A stretch of DNA of 64,000 nt from Anisus vortex (GCA_949126835.1 OX421500.1:21923167-21987166), one strand, 5' to 3'. Shown: positions 22,258 to 34,578, counted from the first letter of the stretch. Program-made: numbers and translations. Notes: generated from the letters alone by a model not told the origin.

Positions 22258-23146
22258 AGAACATTAAACGTACAGTAGGCTAGTGTTAGTGTTTGGCCAC
22301 TATACGTCTATAGAGAGTTTTTTGGGTTTATATTTACAACTTAGTAGGCCTACACAGTAAATGTTCCCTTGTACGCTGTGATCACAGAAACCTGATTAGT
22401 ATTACAATATGTACAATATCACTATTGTAGAAGAATGTATCTACATTTATTATTTACTATATACTGCATGGTTTTAATTTTGTACTTAAATAACACATGT
22501 GATGAAGTAAGACCTGTCTTGGACGTAATATTACCTACTATGCTCGTCTGTAGAGTTTGGCCAGTACAACACGTTGAGGTTGTAACCGACATTAGAGTAA
22601 TGCTAGAATGGTCATATACATCTCAATTACAGTAAAGATAACTGAAAAGTATTTATTCCCTTTTAAATCGAGGGGCCGCCAGTGTTGCAATGGTAGAGCC
22701 AGTATATAATGGTAACAAGTAAACAATTTCTGAGCTAACATGATAAGAAGCTTACAGACATACTCATCCAGATAATTAGAGGCAACACGGAGAACACACA
22801 ATCTTCGAATGAAGTAAATCAAACTTGTATACGCTTTCTGTGCTTTTGTCCGTGAGAGTATAAACAGATGACTGCAATAGTCAAGAAACTCTAAGGTTTA
22901 AAATGTTGTTGGTACAAAAAATAGATCAATAACGGATATTTCAAATGCGTTTCGTGCATTAAAGAAAACATGTTAATTAAATCACTATTAGACGTATGCA
23001 TTAAGTAAGTTTTGTTGTTAGTGACATGGAACACACAAAAAAAAGAAAAAGGCGAGCAAAAATGACCCGGAGAAGTGAAGTGAAAGCTAGAAACAACAAG
23101 AAGTGACACAACTGGAGACTACTAGAGACTACTAGAAAAACTAACC
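22258..23146. other. AT-rich non-coding stretch
   Basis: Short open frames exist but none resembles a known protein. Nothing else is recognised. Confidence 0.5.
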
Positions 23147-23275
23147 CAGCGGTTCCCAACCTGCGGGTCGCGACTCTTGCCCTTTTGGCGGTCGAACGAC
23201 CCTTTCACGGGGGTCGCCTAAGACCATCGGAAAACATTATATTTTCGATGCTTTCAGGAATCGAGACACTGCACA
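23147..23275 (+). mobile_element. SPIN-like hAT element, left end only
   Basis: It starts CAGCGGTTCCCAACCTGCGG, then GTCGCGAC, GGTCGAACGACCCTTTCAC, GGGGTCGCCTAAGACCATCG and GAAAACAT. This is almost word for word the left end I know from SPIN-type hAT transposons, a family known for horizontal transfer among animals. The matching right end (GGTTGAGAACCACTG type) is absent. The fragment gives way to the 64-bp array at about 23290. Confidence 0.82.
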
Positions 23276-23289
23276 TCTATCCATTACTA

Positions 23290-24045
23290 AAAGACACGCT
23301 TGACCAACAGAACATACACCCCCCCCTTCCAATTTCATCTAGTGGGAAAGAAGTCTTTGACACGCTTGACCAACATAACATACACCCCCCTTCCCATTTC
23401 ATCTAGTGGGAAAGAAGTCTTTGACACGCTTGACCAATAGAACATACACCCCCCTTCCCATTTCATCTAGTGGGAAAGAAGTCTTTGACACGCTTGACCA
23501 ACAGAACATACACCCCCCTTCCCATTTCATCTAGTTGGAAAGAAGTCTTTGACACGCTTGACCAACAGAACATACACCCCCTTCCCATTTCATCTAGTGG
23601 GAAAGAAGTCTTTGACACGCTTGACCAACAGAACATACACCCCCCTTCCCATTTCATCTAGTGGAAAAGAAGTCTTTGACACGCTTGACCAACAGAACAT
23701 ACACCCCCCTTCCCATTTCATCTAGTGGGAAAGAAGTCTTTGACACGCTTGACCAACAGAACATACACCCCCCTTCCCATTTCATCTAGTGGGAAAGAAG
23801 TCTTTGACACGCTTGACCAACAGAACATACACCCCCTTCCCATTTCATCTAGTGGAAAAGAAGTCTTTGACACGCTTGACCAACAGAACATACACCCCCC
23901 TTCCCATTTCATCTAGTGGGAAAGAAGTCTTTGACACGCTTGACCAACAGAACATACACCCCCTTCCCATTTCATTTAGTGGGAAAGAAGTCTTTGACAC
24001 GCTTGACCAACAGAACATACACCCCCCTTCCCATTTCCTCCCGCA
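23290..24045. repeat. 63/64-bp minisatellite, about 12 copies
   Basis: Unit GACACGCTTGACCAACAGAA, CATACACCCCCCTTCCCATT, TCATCTAGTGGGAAAGAAGT, CTTT. Unit length changes by one with the C run (5 to 7 C). Open frames on both strands inside are artefacts. Confidence 0.96.
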
Positions 24046-25254
24046 TACACTCCTCCCAGATCGAACTAGTCCTCGCAGATACTACCGGATCGGCAACGCA
24101 TCATACATATACCCCCACTCCAAGAAAATTTATAAAACTAAGCAAAAGTTTACAAGTAAACATTGTTTAGGGAAATACCTTCTTGTCCAGGTCAGCAGTA
24201 GGTTAAATTAATGGTCTGTCACGGCGGAACTAAGGAAGATCTTGGCTCTATAGCTATAAGAGCTGCTCTCTATAGAGAAATGTTTTGTGTAATTAGTACT
24301 CACATAAATGAGAATTATTCCCGCGTGTCTTTTCGCACACCTGATTCAAGACACAACACATTTCCGCTTTTCTCCATTCATAAAAAATGTGTATTTACAT
24401 CAATACCACCCCCCTTTCCCCGCCCCTGTCTTAAACTCCCCACCTCAGTCTCTAATGTTATATTGGCGGTTTCCTGGACAAACACTACACTACGTGCTTC
24501 TGGCCATAGGAAGAACAAGAAATAGATTCACAAAGCGAGCGCTTCCTTGTGTATAAATCGTGTGAGCGCCTGTGTGAGGTCTAGACAACGATAGTGTGTG
24601 TGTGTTGATATTGTGTATATTTGTTTAAGGGTGAGTAAGTATTTAAAGAGAAAAATAGAGACTCAAGTTCTAAGAAACAAGATTACCCCAGAGAGATCAG
24701 GGAAAGAAAAATATCCCAGTGTCTCATGTCCAGTCTTTGGTCATCAACGGGTTTTGTAGAACGTGAGATTGGCTGGATCTAAATCTGGCTCGCTTCAACA
24801 ACAACAAAGATCCAGTAGAATTTCTGCCTCTAGCTTTAGATCAAGTTAAACAGAGAAAAGATTGAAAAAATTGTATCTTCTTCTTTTTCTTCTGAATTAC
24901 TTTTGATTTTCTTTAATTTTCTCTAGAGCTTTCTACGAGAATAAAATATATTTCTAAATCAACAGTTCATCGCGTACAATGGGACTGTGTGGCCTTACTT
25001 TTTGCCAACTAGTGTCAAAAACTAGACCAGTGGAAAAAGCGCAGACATTAACACTGGATCAAGCCCTGTATGCTGGAACTGTGAGCACTCTGCCACAAGA
25101 ACATCGCGTCCACAAATCATCGCGCTATACCCTTGAGATTTTGAGAATCGTAGCTCATTATTTGCAGATATAGAACAATAACTAGTGGCCTTTATAGAAC
25201 TAATGTTTGCATCGGTGAACTTGCGTAATTAGTGCATTTGTAAATGTTGGAGAA
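24046..25254. other. Non-coding, weak exon-like signals
   Basis: A strong splice-donor match, AAGGGTGAGTAAGT, lies at 24627-24640 on the plus strand, after a TG-rich run. A 64-codon frame at 24979-25173 starts in a fair context but matches nothing I know. No second signal confirms a gene. Confidence 0.4.
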
Positions 25255-25895
25255 AGTCAATGGAAAAATACATCCATACTTCATCAATAGATCAATCAGG
25301 AAATACATCCATACTTCATCAATAAATCAATCAGGAAATACATCCAGACTTCATCAATAGATCAATCAGGAAATACATCCAGACTTCATCAATAAATCAA
25401 TCAAGAAATACATTCAGACTTCATCAATAGATCAATCAGGAAATACATCCAGACTTCATCAATAAATCAATCAGGAAATACATCCAGACTACATCAATAG
25501 ATCAATCAGGAAATACATCCAGACTTCATCAATAAATCAATCAGGAAATACATCCATACTTCATCAATAGCTCAATCAGGAAATACATCCAGACTTCATC
25601 AATAAATCAATCAGGAAATACATCCAGACTTCATCAATAGATCAATCAGGAAATACATCCAGACTTCATCAATAAATCAATCAGGAAATACATCCATACT
25701 TCATCAATAGATCAATCAGGAAATACATCCAGACTTCATCAATAAATCAATCAGGAAATACATCCAGACTTCATCAATAGATCAATCAGGAAATACATCC
25801 AGACTTCATCAATAAATCAATCAGGAAATACATCCAGACTTCATCAATAAATCAATCAGGAAATACATCCAGACTTCATCAATAAATCAATCAGG
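25255..25895. repeat. 35-bp minisatellite with 70-bp dimer structure
   Basis: Unit AAATACATCCAGACTTCATC followed by AATAGATCAATCAGG or AATAAATCAATCAGG. The two forms alternate for most of the array, giving a 70-bp dimer period, and the last units are all of the AATAAATC type. About 18 units in all. Confidence 0.95.
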
Positions 25896-25944
25896 TGAAT
25901 TCATCACTTTGCCAATAAGTGCAAATTGGTCATTACTCTATGAG

Positions 25945-26335
25945 ACATGGCGGAGCGCTGGATAAACATACTGAAAGTCCCGGGTTCTTATCCTGGTGAG
26001 GGCAATGATTTATTATTCCCTGGTGTGGAGGGTGTCTATAAGTCTTACTTTCTTACTTACTTACGCCTTTCGCCCCACCTGGGACATAGGCCGCCAACAA
26101 GAGTCCTCCGTGTATCCCGATCCTGGGACAATTTCTCTATCTGACCCCAGTTAAGCCCCAACTTTTTAACGTCAGTTTCCATATCGCGACTTCAGGTGTT
26201 TCTCGGCTGACCTCTTTTCCTTTTGCCTTAGGAATTCCATGTGAGCGCTTATTCAAGACCTCCGTTTCCTCATACAGGCACTTTTATAAGATCCATAATA
26301 TCATTTTCTCTCTCTCTCTCTCTCTCTTTCACACA
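25945..26335 (+). mobile_element. tRNA-derived SINE or SINE-like repeat
   Basis: An A-box-like TGGCGGAGCGCTGG (25948-25961) and a B-box-like GGGTTCTTATCCTGG (25981-25995) are followed by TGGTGTGGAGGGTGTC and a CTTACTTTCTTACTTACTTA run. A body starting GCCTTTCGCCCCACC comes next, and a (CT)n run at about 26310-26330 may be the tail. A fragment of the same unit is at 10755. Confidence 0.6.
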
Positions 26336-26418
26336 CACACTCATTCTGATGAACTCTGCAGATATCAACGTATCCTTACTTTTATACGAATGCCGGAAAG
26401 ACGTAGTCAAGAAGTGAG

Positions 26419-26508
26419 TGACGTCACTTGGACAATATCTCTTAACTCCTCTTCATAAAGAAGAAAAGGAAGTGACGTCCAACTGAAATTCTTCAGGAAG
26501 TGACGTCA
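26419..26508. promoter_or_regulatory. Cluster of three CRE-like TGACGTC motifs
   Basis: TGACGTCA at 26419-26426, TGACGTC at 26473-26479 and TGACGTCA at 26501-26508. TGACGTCA is the binding site of CREB/ATF-type bZIP factors. Two are preceded by GGAAG, so they may be copies of one short repeat rather than a true enhancer. Confidence 0.35.
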
Positions 26509-27105
26509 AAGCACAAAGAGCAGAATACACATTTCCCTCCATTAACATTCATCCCGATCTCCGCAAATTTAACCTGCTAAGCTCAATGTGTGTTTGTATG
26601 TCTGGAAAAAAAAATCTAAACCCCTCAATGAAAAGTTTTAACATTTTGTGGAAATCAATTTCTTGTTTCGACTACGTCCACTAAGAAATTTACATGGAAC
26701 TTGAATACTCTGATCGAGAAGTGCTTTTGTTTTCTTTTACAGAGAGTTTCTTTATAATTTTCTCTTTAGACACACGTTTTTTTCTCCCGGATGCGTTTTT
26801 CGGAACAAATTTTCTATTATTTCCGACATCATTGTCTATTAAAAAGTAGAATTTAACTTTTTTTGTTTAAGTGACAACACACTGATAATGATTAAAGTTA
26901 AACAAATAAAACATTTAATATCCTGAGATCATGAAAAATGAGGAAATAAATCCTATTTTACCTAAGTCATGAAATGCAATAATTAGAAGTCGTACACATT
27001 GTGTGGAGAGACCTAACTAGTGGACGAAGTCAAGGAATCATGTGTAAATGTCTGCTAATATAGAATCCTTGCTTGTAAAAGGACCACGGAATGTTATGAC
27101 TGCTG
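26509..27105. other. AT-rich non-coding stretch
   Basis: No gene or repeat is recognised. Confidence 0.5.
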
Positions 27106-27289
27106 TCATTAGACCGTGTCTGTCATTTGACCGTGTTTGTCATTAGACCGTGTCTGTCATTAGACCGTGCCTTTCATTAGACCATGCCTGTCATTAGACC
27201 GTGCCTGTCATTAGACCGTGCCTGTCATTAGACCGTGCCTGTCATTAGACCGTGCCTGTCATTAGACCGTGTCTGTCAAGAGGTTGGTG
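27106..27289. repeat. 17-bp minisatellite, about 11 copies
   Basis: Unit TCATTAGACCGTGCCTG, with GTGTCTG in the outer copies. Confidence 0.96.
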
Positions 27290-28914
27290 TGCTGATTGAT
27301 TATCTGTTCCTTGCAGACATAATACAATTGGCCGGCAGAGGCGTGACCGTCAAGGTGAATTTACCTGTAGCTTTCTTTTTACAGTGTCTTGATAAAGTTT
27401 ACCTTTAGGAAGTATTGTGTTAACGTTTTCTTCATTTGAAAAGCGCTTTGTCAAAGGTAACGCTTATATGACGATTTCTGAACAACCTTATCTTGTCGCG
27501 ACCTACTCAAGGTCGTTGTTATGACCTGGAGTAGCCGTATGAACAAAAGCCGTCTAAAGGTCTTATCATTGCCGTGCATGAATGGATTCTGACATCATCT
27601 CATCTACCCAGAGTTGGATATAACGTCCTTGTCAATCGCTTTATTACCGGATTAGTCTTGCCCAAAGTTACAGGGAACAGATGTGACTAACGTGGCCTAA
27701 TTGATTTTATGCCAATAAAGGCTTCCGCTACATGACAAATAAACGACCCTAATTATGGCTAATGCATTGTATCTATGCTTATGTCATAGCGTAGTTTTTA
27801 AAATTTCCTTCAATAAAGTATCTAATTAGCGACAATCATTGCTAATGTTCTGCAATTACTCAAAACGAAAAATAATATCTTAGAAACTTTCATTTGCTTA
27901 AGGGTAGTAATTTACACGTACATAAATCAATATACATTTCCAAATAGCTGATATCATAGGGGAAACCGTAATTCGTTATCTGGCATCAGCTTAATTATAA
28001 AAGCAATAATATCAAAACAAAAACAAAAAACAGATTGACAACTTGCCAGAAGCCAAATATCTCTAAACTAACTGTAACAATCTTTCAAAAACATCAACTA
28101 ATACAATAATATTTTAATTGTTTTTTGTGTGTTTTTTTGACGTTGTAAATGCGATACAAATTGTTTTCATAAAATAAAATTCACAAAAAAAAAGAAAACA
28201 CCACTGGTATAACATTTGTTGACATTATGAAATGTGGTGATTTCTACCTCATAACAGAGATGTGATTGTGTGGGCAATACAACGTCTTAACATTGATCTG
28301 TTGATTTAGAATGTTGAAAGAATAAGCTCATGAGCAATAATGTAAACTGTGTAAACTGTAAATTGGGTTTAAATGGTTTCTTTAATAGTTCACGAAGCTT
28401 GTATGAACATTGTTTGTCAAGACCTATTATAGGGCTCGAGGTCAATAAATATTTAACACCTTGATAGAGATGGTATTGCAAACGTTTAAATATATAAATA
28501 AAATAATAACATTAGTATTATTGTGTGTACACTTCATAGATTTTCATCTAAAGTTAGATTAACAATGGGTCACTATTACAAAATGTATTTTCGCAGCCAT
28601 ACCCAAAATGGCAATAATAAAATGAAGAAGAAGATGCAACATAGTCTCCAATGAGCTAAATGTATAAAAACAAACAACTCTCAATCCTTTAGACATAAAT
28701 TATTTATTCATAAAAATTGTATTTGCAAAAGAATAATTGAAATAATATTTACATAATCTAATGCTAGGTCTGCTATCAAATATTTAGTCAATGTCAGAAG
28801 TATGTGTATCTGATGTAATCTAATATATTATAGAGAAATGTGTATATGCTAAGACGTATTGGAAAGCCTGAACCTTAGTTTAATAAGATAGATTATTATC
28901 TTACTAGTTTCTCC
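27290..28914. other. Non-coding stretch
   Basis: No gene is recognised. It is AT-rich, with more mixed sequence at 27290-27740. I see no splice-signal pairs around a credible frame. Confidence 0.45.
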
Positions 28915-29045
28915 CTAATTGACCTAATGTTTTAATTTTTCCATAATAGACTTAAGGTTTTACATTTTTTCCTAATAGACTCAAGGTTTTACATTTTTTC
29001 CTAATAGACTCAATGTTTTACATTTTTTCCTAATAGACTTAAGGT
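28915..29045. repeat. 29-bp minisatellite, about 4 copies
   Basis: Unit CTAATAGACTCAAGGTTTTA plus CATTTTTTC, with a first degenerate copy. Confidence 0.9.
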
Positions 29046-29380
29046 TATATGACAGAAAGAAATACAGACAGATAAATAGATTACAAATATAAATAACAAA
29101 ATATTATGAGCTTTTCTTTTCAATAGTGAGAACCCTATTTACTTTTTGGGGGCGTTACTTTTTTACATTCGAGACTACAACATAAAAAATAACGAATGCA
29201 AACTATTACTGTCTATCGCTTTATCATCAGTTATTGCTCGAATTCATTCCGCACGCATGGCCCCATTCAATTATTCAACAAGTGTTTCGCTACTAGCCAA
29301 TCAGACAAAAGACCTTCATTTGTTGGTCTTGGAACATTTGCTTTCAAGTATCATTATTCAGAAATGAAAAAATGGTTTCG

Positions 29381-29454
29381 GACTGGTCAGGCTGAGTATG
29401 TGCTGGACTGGTCAGACTGAATGTGGGCTGGACTGGTCAGACTGAATGTGGGCT
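29381..29454. repeat. 25-bp triplicate
   Basis: GACTGGTCAGACTGAATGTG plus GGCTG, three copies, the first diverged. Confidence 0.9.
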
Positions 29455-30666
29455 ACGTTAGTGTAAAGATTATGTTTCCTTATGTCTTGCTTGGGCACGT
29501 ACACCATTTAGGGCTTTCAATCAGTTTGGTCAATTTTATTTTTCAATATACAATTTCGCTCCATTGTGCGTGATTATTGATGTGTGGTGCCAAGAGATAG
29601 GGTCTGTGAGGTCAGTTGAGTTGGGCACTGAAGAACTTGTTAGGTGGAATCAACCACTAAACTTTAACGTCAGATCATGGACGATCATTGGAGGAAAAGT
29701 CAAAGAGGAAATGAAAGATAGAAAATGCTTTGTTTTAAAAATGAGTTGATCACGAAAGAAGAAATAAGATATACGAATTTACCTACTTACATGTAGAGGC
29801 TAGTAGTTGGTCATACATCCTAGTCAGGTAGTTGGTCATACATCCTAGTCAAGTTTTTATAAACAAGTAGTTTGTCTTAAGTTTAATGTCAGCTTTTTAA
29901 AAGTTTGGTAAAACATTATGAGTTGGCCTTAGAGCAATCGACCCAGTCCCGCGTCTGATCGGGCCCCACTATCAGATAGTCTATTGTCATTGTCAGCTCA
30001 TCAGAGATACATGATGTTATACATGAGTTGATACTTGGACCCGCTAGAGTTAAACAAATAGAATAACAACTAATGTTCAGAAACAGATTGTATATGTTTC
30101 CGTAAATCAATCGAGTCAAACTCAATGGTCATAAACAAAGTCTAACTCTAAAAAAAAAAACAAGATCATACAAATAACACATGGATGTAATAGAAATATG
30201 TATGGAAACTGTTTAAAATATAATGCATATAATTAATTGAATGCTAGTGGGCCGTTTGAGGTCCACTGGGGTAAGTTTGACACTCACTTAAACATCATCG
30301 ACAAGTCGTGATGTGGAGAGTCACTAACATGTTCACAATTCTCTAGTGGTGATGTCAAATTTGAAAGTAAATGTCTGCTATCCTGGTAATGAGATCAGGT
30401 CAATTCTGAATGGACTGCTTATTAAAGATAGTTCCACAGTTAGCGCTAGAAAGCTAGACGATCGTATAGTTGTGTGGATAATTGAAATTATGAAATTACA
30501 TGCCACACAAAGGGAAACGATGGAGAGTTTTAAAAACATTCTACGTCGACTCTTTGGTAATTCCCGTAGTTTTTCTTAGATAATCGGAAATAACCCTGAG
30601 CCAAAACCTATAGTTCTTACGAACTAGGTCTAACGAACTAGATATATAAGAAATACTAAATGTAAT
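29455..30666. other. Non-coding stretch
   Basis: A small duplication of GTTGGTCATACATCCTAGTC lies at about 29808-29852. A 77-codon frame at 30346-30579 matches nothing I know and has no supporting signals. No gene is called. Confidence 0.45.
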
Positions 30667-30968
30667 ACCATAGACTATAATAAGATGGACCGCTTGCTCT
30701 ATATTTAGAGCTTATATCAACTTTTTCCCCGTGCGCAACCAATAAGGCTGTCTTAAATTAATTCCACGCTCCTCGTTGTTTCTTAAATGTTTCCGCTTTA
30801 TACAACTTTCGATTTAAATTAAAATTTTTCATTGAGAAAATCGAAGCGATTCAATAAAACGGAAGTGCAAAGGAAACAACGAATCGGAAATTCCGAAAAT
30901 CAGTGTTTCGAGTCATCATATAGCAGATATACTAAAGCAAGCGGTCCATGTATATTATAGTCTATGGT
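30667..30968 (+). mobile_element. MITE family A, full-length copy with perfect ends
   Basis: The ends are ACCATAGACTATAATA and its exact inverted copy, then GATGGACCGCTTGCT and AGCAAGCGGTCCAT. A TA sits next to CCATAG at both sides, which would fit a Tc1/mariner-type TA target, but this is not proven. It is about 300 bp and non-autonomous. Confidence 0.93.
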
Positions 30969-32285
30969 AATGCGTTAAATGAAATAAATAACATTTTAAC
31001 ATCAGCGCACGAAGAGATATATAGAAGGTTCTGGGTTTAAATTCCGGAGCATGGAATGGGTTGCCTGAAAAAAAAACCCAGGAAAACCAGTAAATTAACA
31101 GCATTTAAAACATTTAATAAAACTGCAAGACCTGACTCGGACCATAGATGAGCGTAGGACACAATAATCTTCTTTTATAGAAGGAGCGTCTGTAATATAT
31201 AAAATAAGATACGATTCTCGATATTGTCCTTGAGTCTCCACAGTTCCTGTGATTACCAGATCTTAGTTAGGAAAAGTAATGGCGGCTGGATGTTGCAGAC
31301 CATGGACACAGACATTAATCTAAAAGTTTTTGTGTGTGTTGCTGTTTCTTTAAATAGTTTTTCTTTCTTTTTTTTTTAAATGAAAGTTTGTAATAGAAAA
31401 CTTTATCAGAGTTGATATATCTTATTGAATAATGGAACAGCTGACAAGTGTGAGAACTAGAAAGAAGAAATTAAATCTAAATTTGAATTGAAATGGATTA
31501 ACTTAAGAAAATAATAGCTTACTCTGTTGACAATTTCAATTGTTGGAATTTTATTATTTTCTGGCTTCTTGTTTCCAGTTCATTTCTTGTTATTTTTTTT
31601 AAATATTAAGTGTCCGATTACCATTAACAGAAACCATGGCAACGGACAATAAATTACTTCCCCTTGAGAAAACAATATTTATCGGTGAATTTATTACAAT
31701 GAGAAATATAATCTCAAGACAAAGAACACAATAGCGTGGGATGGAGTTTTCAGTAACATTCCCGGTTAATGATTCTGTTCTTCTGGTGATTGGATATAAT
31801 GTACCTATTTGAGTAGGTCATGGGCATGGGCAGAGGGCATTAGAACAAATGTTAATGCTTTGATTATCATTCGTAAAATGAATGAAAAAAAAAGCAAGAA
31901 CAAAAAATGACTGGCAGAAATCTAGAATGAGAAAAAAGAAATAAACAAATTACAAGCTCGCCGGTTGTAGTATCAATATGACCAAGTTTGTGACCTTCGA
32001 CCCTCAGCCTTATCTTTTCCTCAATGAACACCGTTACAGACTTGAAGTTCAACAACAATGTAAAACTTGTTTATTTGCGACTATGTTGTTATCGGGCGTG
32101 ACCTGTACTGATGGGCCTCAAAGACGGCAAAGAAAGTAAACCACCGATCCATCTTAGCACCCCTCCCCCTCCCTACCCAGAAGTGCCACAGAATCGGGCG
32201 AAGCCATACGCTCGTCTAAAATAATGGGGTGTCAGGAAGCGCTTATATGGTAGGGATAAATGAACTTTATTTCAGATAGGATTCT
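30969..32285. other. Non-coding, possible LINE or SINE remnant near 31025-31200
   Basis: CTGGGTTTAAATTCC at about 31030-31044 is like a worn B box. In one frame the following bases give AWNGLPEKKP and KLTAFKTFNK, which is faintly like a LINE protein end. The rest is AT-rich with no gene seen. Confidence 0.35.
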
Positions 32286-32289
32286 ATGT

Positions 32290-33899
32290 CGGTAATGCGG
32301 CATCACGTTAGAACCTTAAAGGACTCTAGACCTCGGTACTGCGGCATCACGTTAGAACCAGGACTCTAGACCTTGGTACTGCGGCATCACGTTAGAACCA
32401 GGACTCTAGACCTCGGTACTGCGGCATCACGTTAGAACCTTAAAGGACTCTAGACCTCAGTACTGCGGCATCACGTTAGAACCAGGACTCTAGACCTCGG
32501 TACTGCGGCATCACGTTAGAACCAGGACTCTAGACCTCGGTACTGCGGCATCACGTTAGAACCAGGACTCTAGACCTCGGTACTGCGGCATCATGTTAGA
32601 ACCTTAAAGGACTCTAGACCTCGGTACTGCGGCATCACGTTAGAACCAGGACTCTAGACCTCGGTACTGCGGCATCACGTTAGAACCAGGACTCTAGACC
32701 TCGGTACTGCGGCATCACGTTAGAACCTTAAAGGACTCTAGACCTCGGTACTGCGGCATCATGTTAGAACCTTAAAGGACTCTAGACCTCGGTACTGCGG
32801 CATCACGTTAGAACCAGGACTCTAGACCTCGGTACTGCGGCATCACGTTAGAACCAGGACTCTAGACCTCGGTACTGCGGCATCACGTTAGAACCAGGAC
32901 TCTAGACCTCGGTACTGCGGCATCACGTTAGAACCTTAAAGGACTCTAGACCTCGGTACTGCGGCATCATGTTAGAACCAGGACTCTAGACCTCGGTACT
33001 GCGGCATCATGTTAGAACCAAGACTCTAGACCTAAGGTACTGCGGCATCACGTTAGAACCAGGACTCTAGACCTCGGTACTGCGGCATCACGTTAGAACC
33101 AGGACTCTAGACCTCGGTACTGCGGCATCATGTTAGAACCAAGACTCTAGACCTAAGGTACTGCGGCATCACGTTAGAACCAGGACTCTAGACCTCGGTA
33201 CTGCGGCATCATGTTAGAACCAGGACTCTAGACCTCGGTACTGCGGCATCACGTTAGAACCAGGACTCTAGACCTCAGTACTGCGGCATCACGTTAGAAC
33301 CAGGACTCTAGACCTCGGTACTGCGGCATCACATTAGAACCTTAAAGGACTCTAGACCTCGGTACTGCGGCATCACGTTAGAACCTTAAAGGACTCTAGA
33401 CCTCGGTACTGCGGCATCACGTTAGAACCAGGACTCTAGACCTCGGTACTGCGGCATCACGTTAGAACCAGGACTCTAGACCTCAGTACTGCGGCATCAC
33501 GTTAGAACCAGGACTCTAGACCTCGGTACTGCGGCATCACATTAGAACCTTAAAGGACTCTAGACCTCGGTACTGCGGCATCACGTTAGAACCTTAAAGG
33601 ACTCTAGACCTCGGTACTGCGGCATCACGTTAGAACCTTAAAGGACTCTAGACCTCGGTACTGCGGCATCACGTTAGAACCAGGACTCTAGACCTCGGTA
33701 CTGCGGCATCACGTTAGAACCTTAAAGGACTCTAGACCTCGGTACTGCGGCATCACGTTAGAACCAGGACTCTAGACCTCGGTACTGCGGCATCACGTTA
33801 GAACCAGGACTCTAGACCTCGGTACTGCGGTATCACGTTAGAACCAGGACTCTAGACCTCGGTACTGCGGCATCACGTTAGAACCAGGACTCTAGACCT
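32290..33899. repeat. 40/44-bp two-length minisatellite, about 39 copies
   Basis: Short unit TACTGCGGCATCACGTTAGA plus ACCAGGACTCTAGACCTCGG (40 bp). The long unit has CCTTAAAGG in place of CCAGG (44 bp). Short and long units are mixed irregularly, and single-base variants (CATGTTAG, CCTAAGG) mark some of them. Confidence 0.97.
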
Positions 33900-33964
33900 G
33901 TTGTTAATGAGCTAAGAAAATACTTGAATTCAAATACATCATCGGGTATTAATGTTTGTCTTCC

Positions 33965-34462
33965 CCAAGTCTTGCTTTAAGTTGTAGTCTTTTGTTGTAT
34001 TCTTGCTTTAAGTTGTAGTATTTTGTTGTACTCTTGCTTTAAGTTGTAGTATTTTGTTGTATTCTTGCTTTAAGTTGTAGTCTTTTGTTGTATTCTTGCT
34101 TTAAGTTGTATTCTTTTGTTGTATTCTTGCTTTAAGTTGTATTCTTTTGTTGTATTCTTGCTTTAAGTTGTATTCTTTTGTTGTATTCTTGCGTTAAGTT
34201 GTAGTATTTTGTTGTATTCTTGCTTTAAGTTGTAGTCTTTTGTTGTATTCTTGCTTTAAGTTGTATTCTTTTGTTGTATTCTTGCTTTAAGTTGTATTCT
34301 TTTGTTGTATTCTTGCTTTAAGTTGCATTCTTTTGTTGTATTCTTGCCTTAAGTTGTATTCTTTTGTTGTATTCTTGCTTTAAGTTGTATTCTTTTGTTG
34401 TATTCTTGCTTTAAGTTGTATTCTTTTGTTGTAATCTTGCTTTAAGTTGTATTCTTTTGTTT
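33965..34462. repeat. 31-bp minisatellite, about 16 copies
   Basis: Unit GCTTTAAGTTGTATTCTTTT plus GTTGTATTCTT. It begins 65 bp after the previous array. Confidence 0.96.
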
Positions 34463-34578
34463 TTGTCTCACGAGACAGAAATGGGTACGACTCAAGGTAA
34501 ATGAATTGTAAAATTTGACATAATAGGTATTGCTCTAAGAGTATAGTAAAATGTAAAGCACTAGTCAAAAATCAAAAT

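Noticed and set aside
23463..24211. Overlapping 60-140-codon frames on both strands
   Set aside because: They are translations of the 63/64-bp minisatellite.
24211..24525. 104-codon open frame
   Set aside because: No motif, no splice or polyadenylation support, and it runs into low-complexity proline codons from a C-rich stretch.
24979..25173. 64-codon open frame starting MGLCGLTFCQL
   Set aside because: Ordinary composition but no recognisable homology and no supporting gene signals; kept only as a note.
30346..30579. 77-codon open frame
   Set aside because: No recognisable family or signals; the length is expected by chance in this much sequence.
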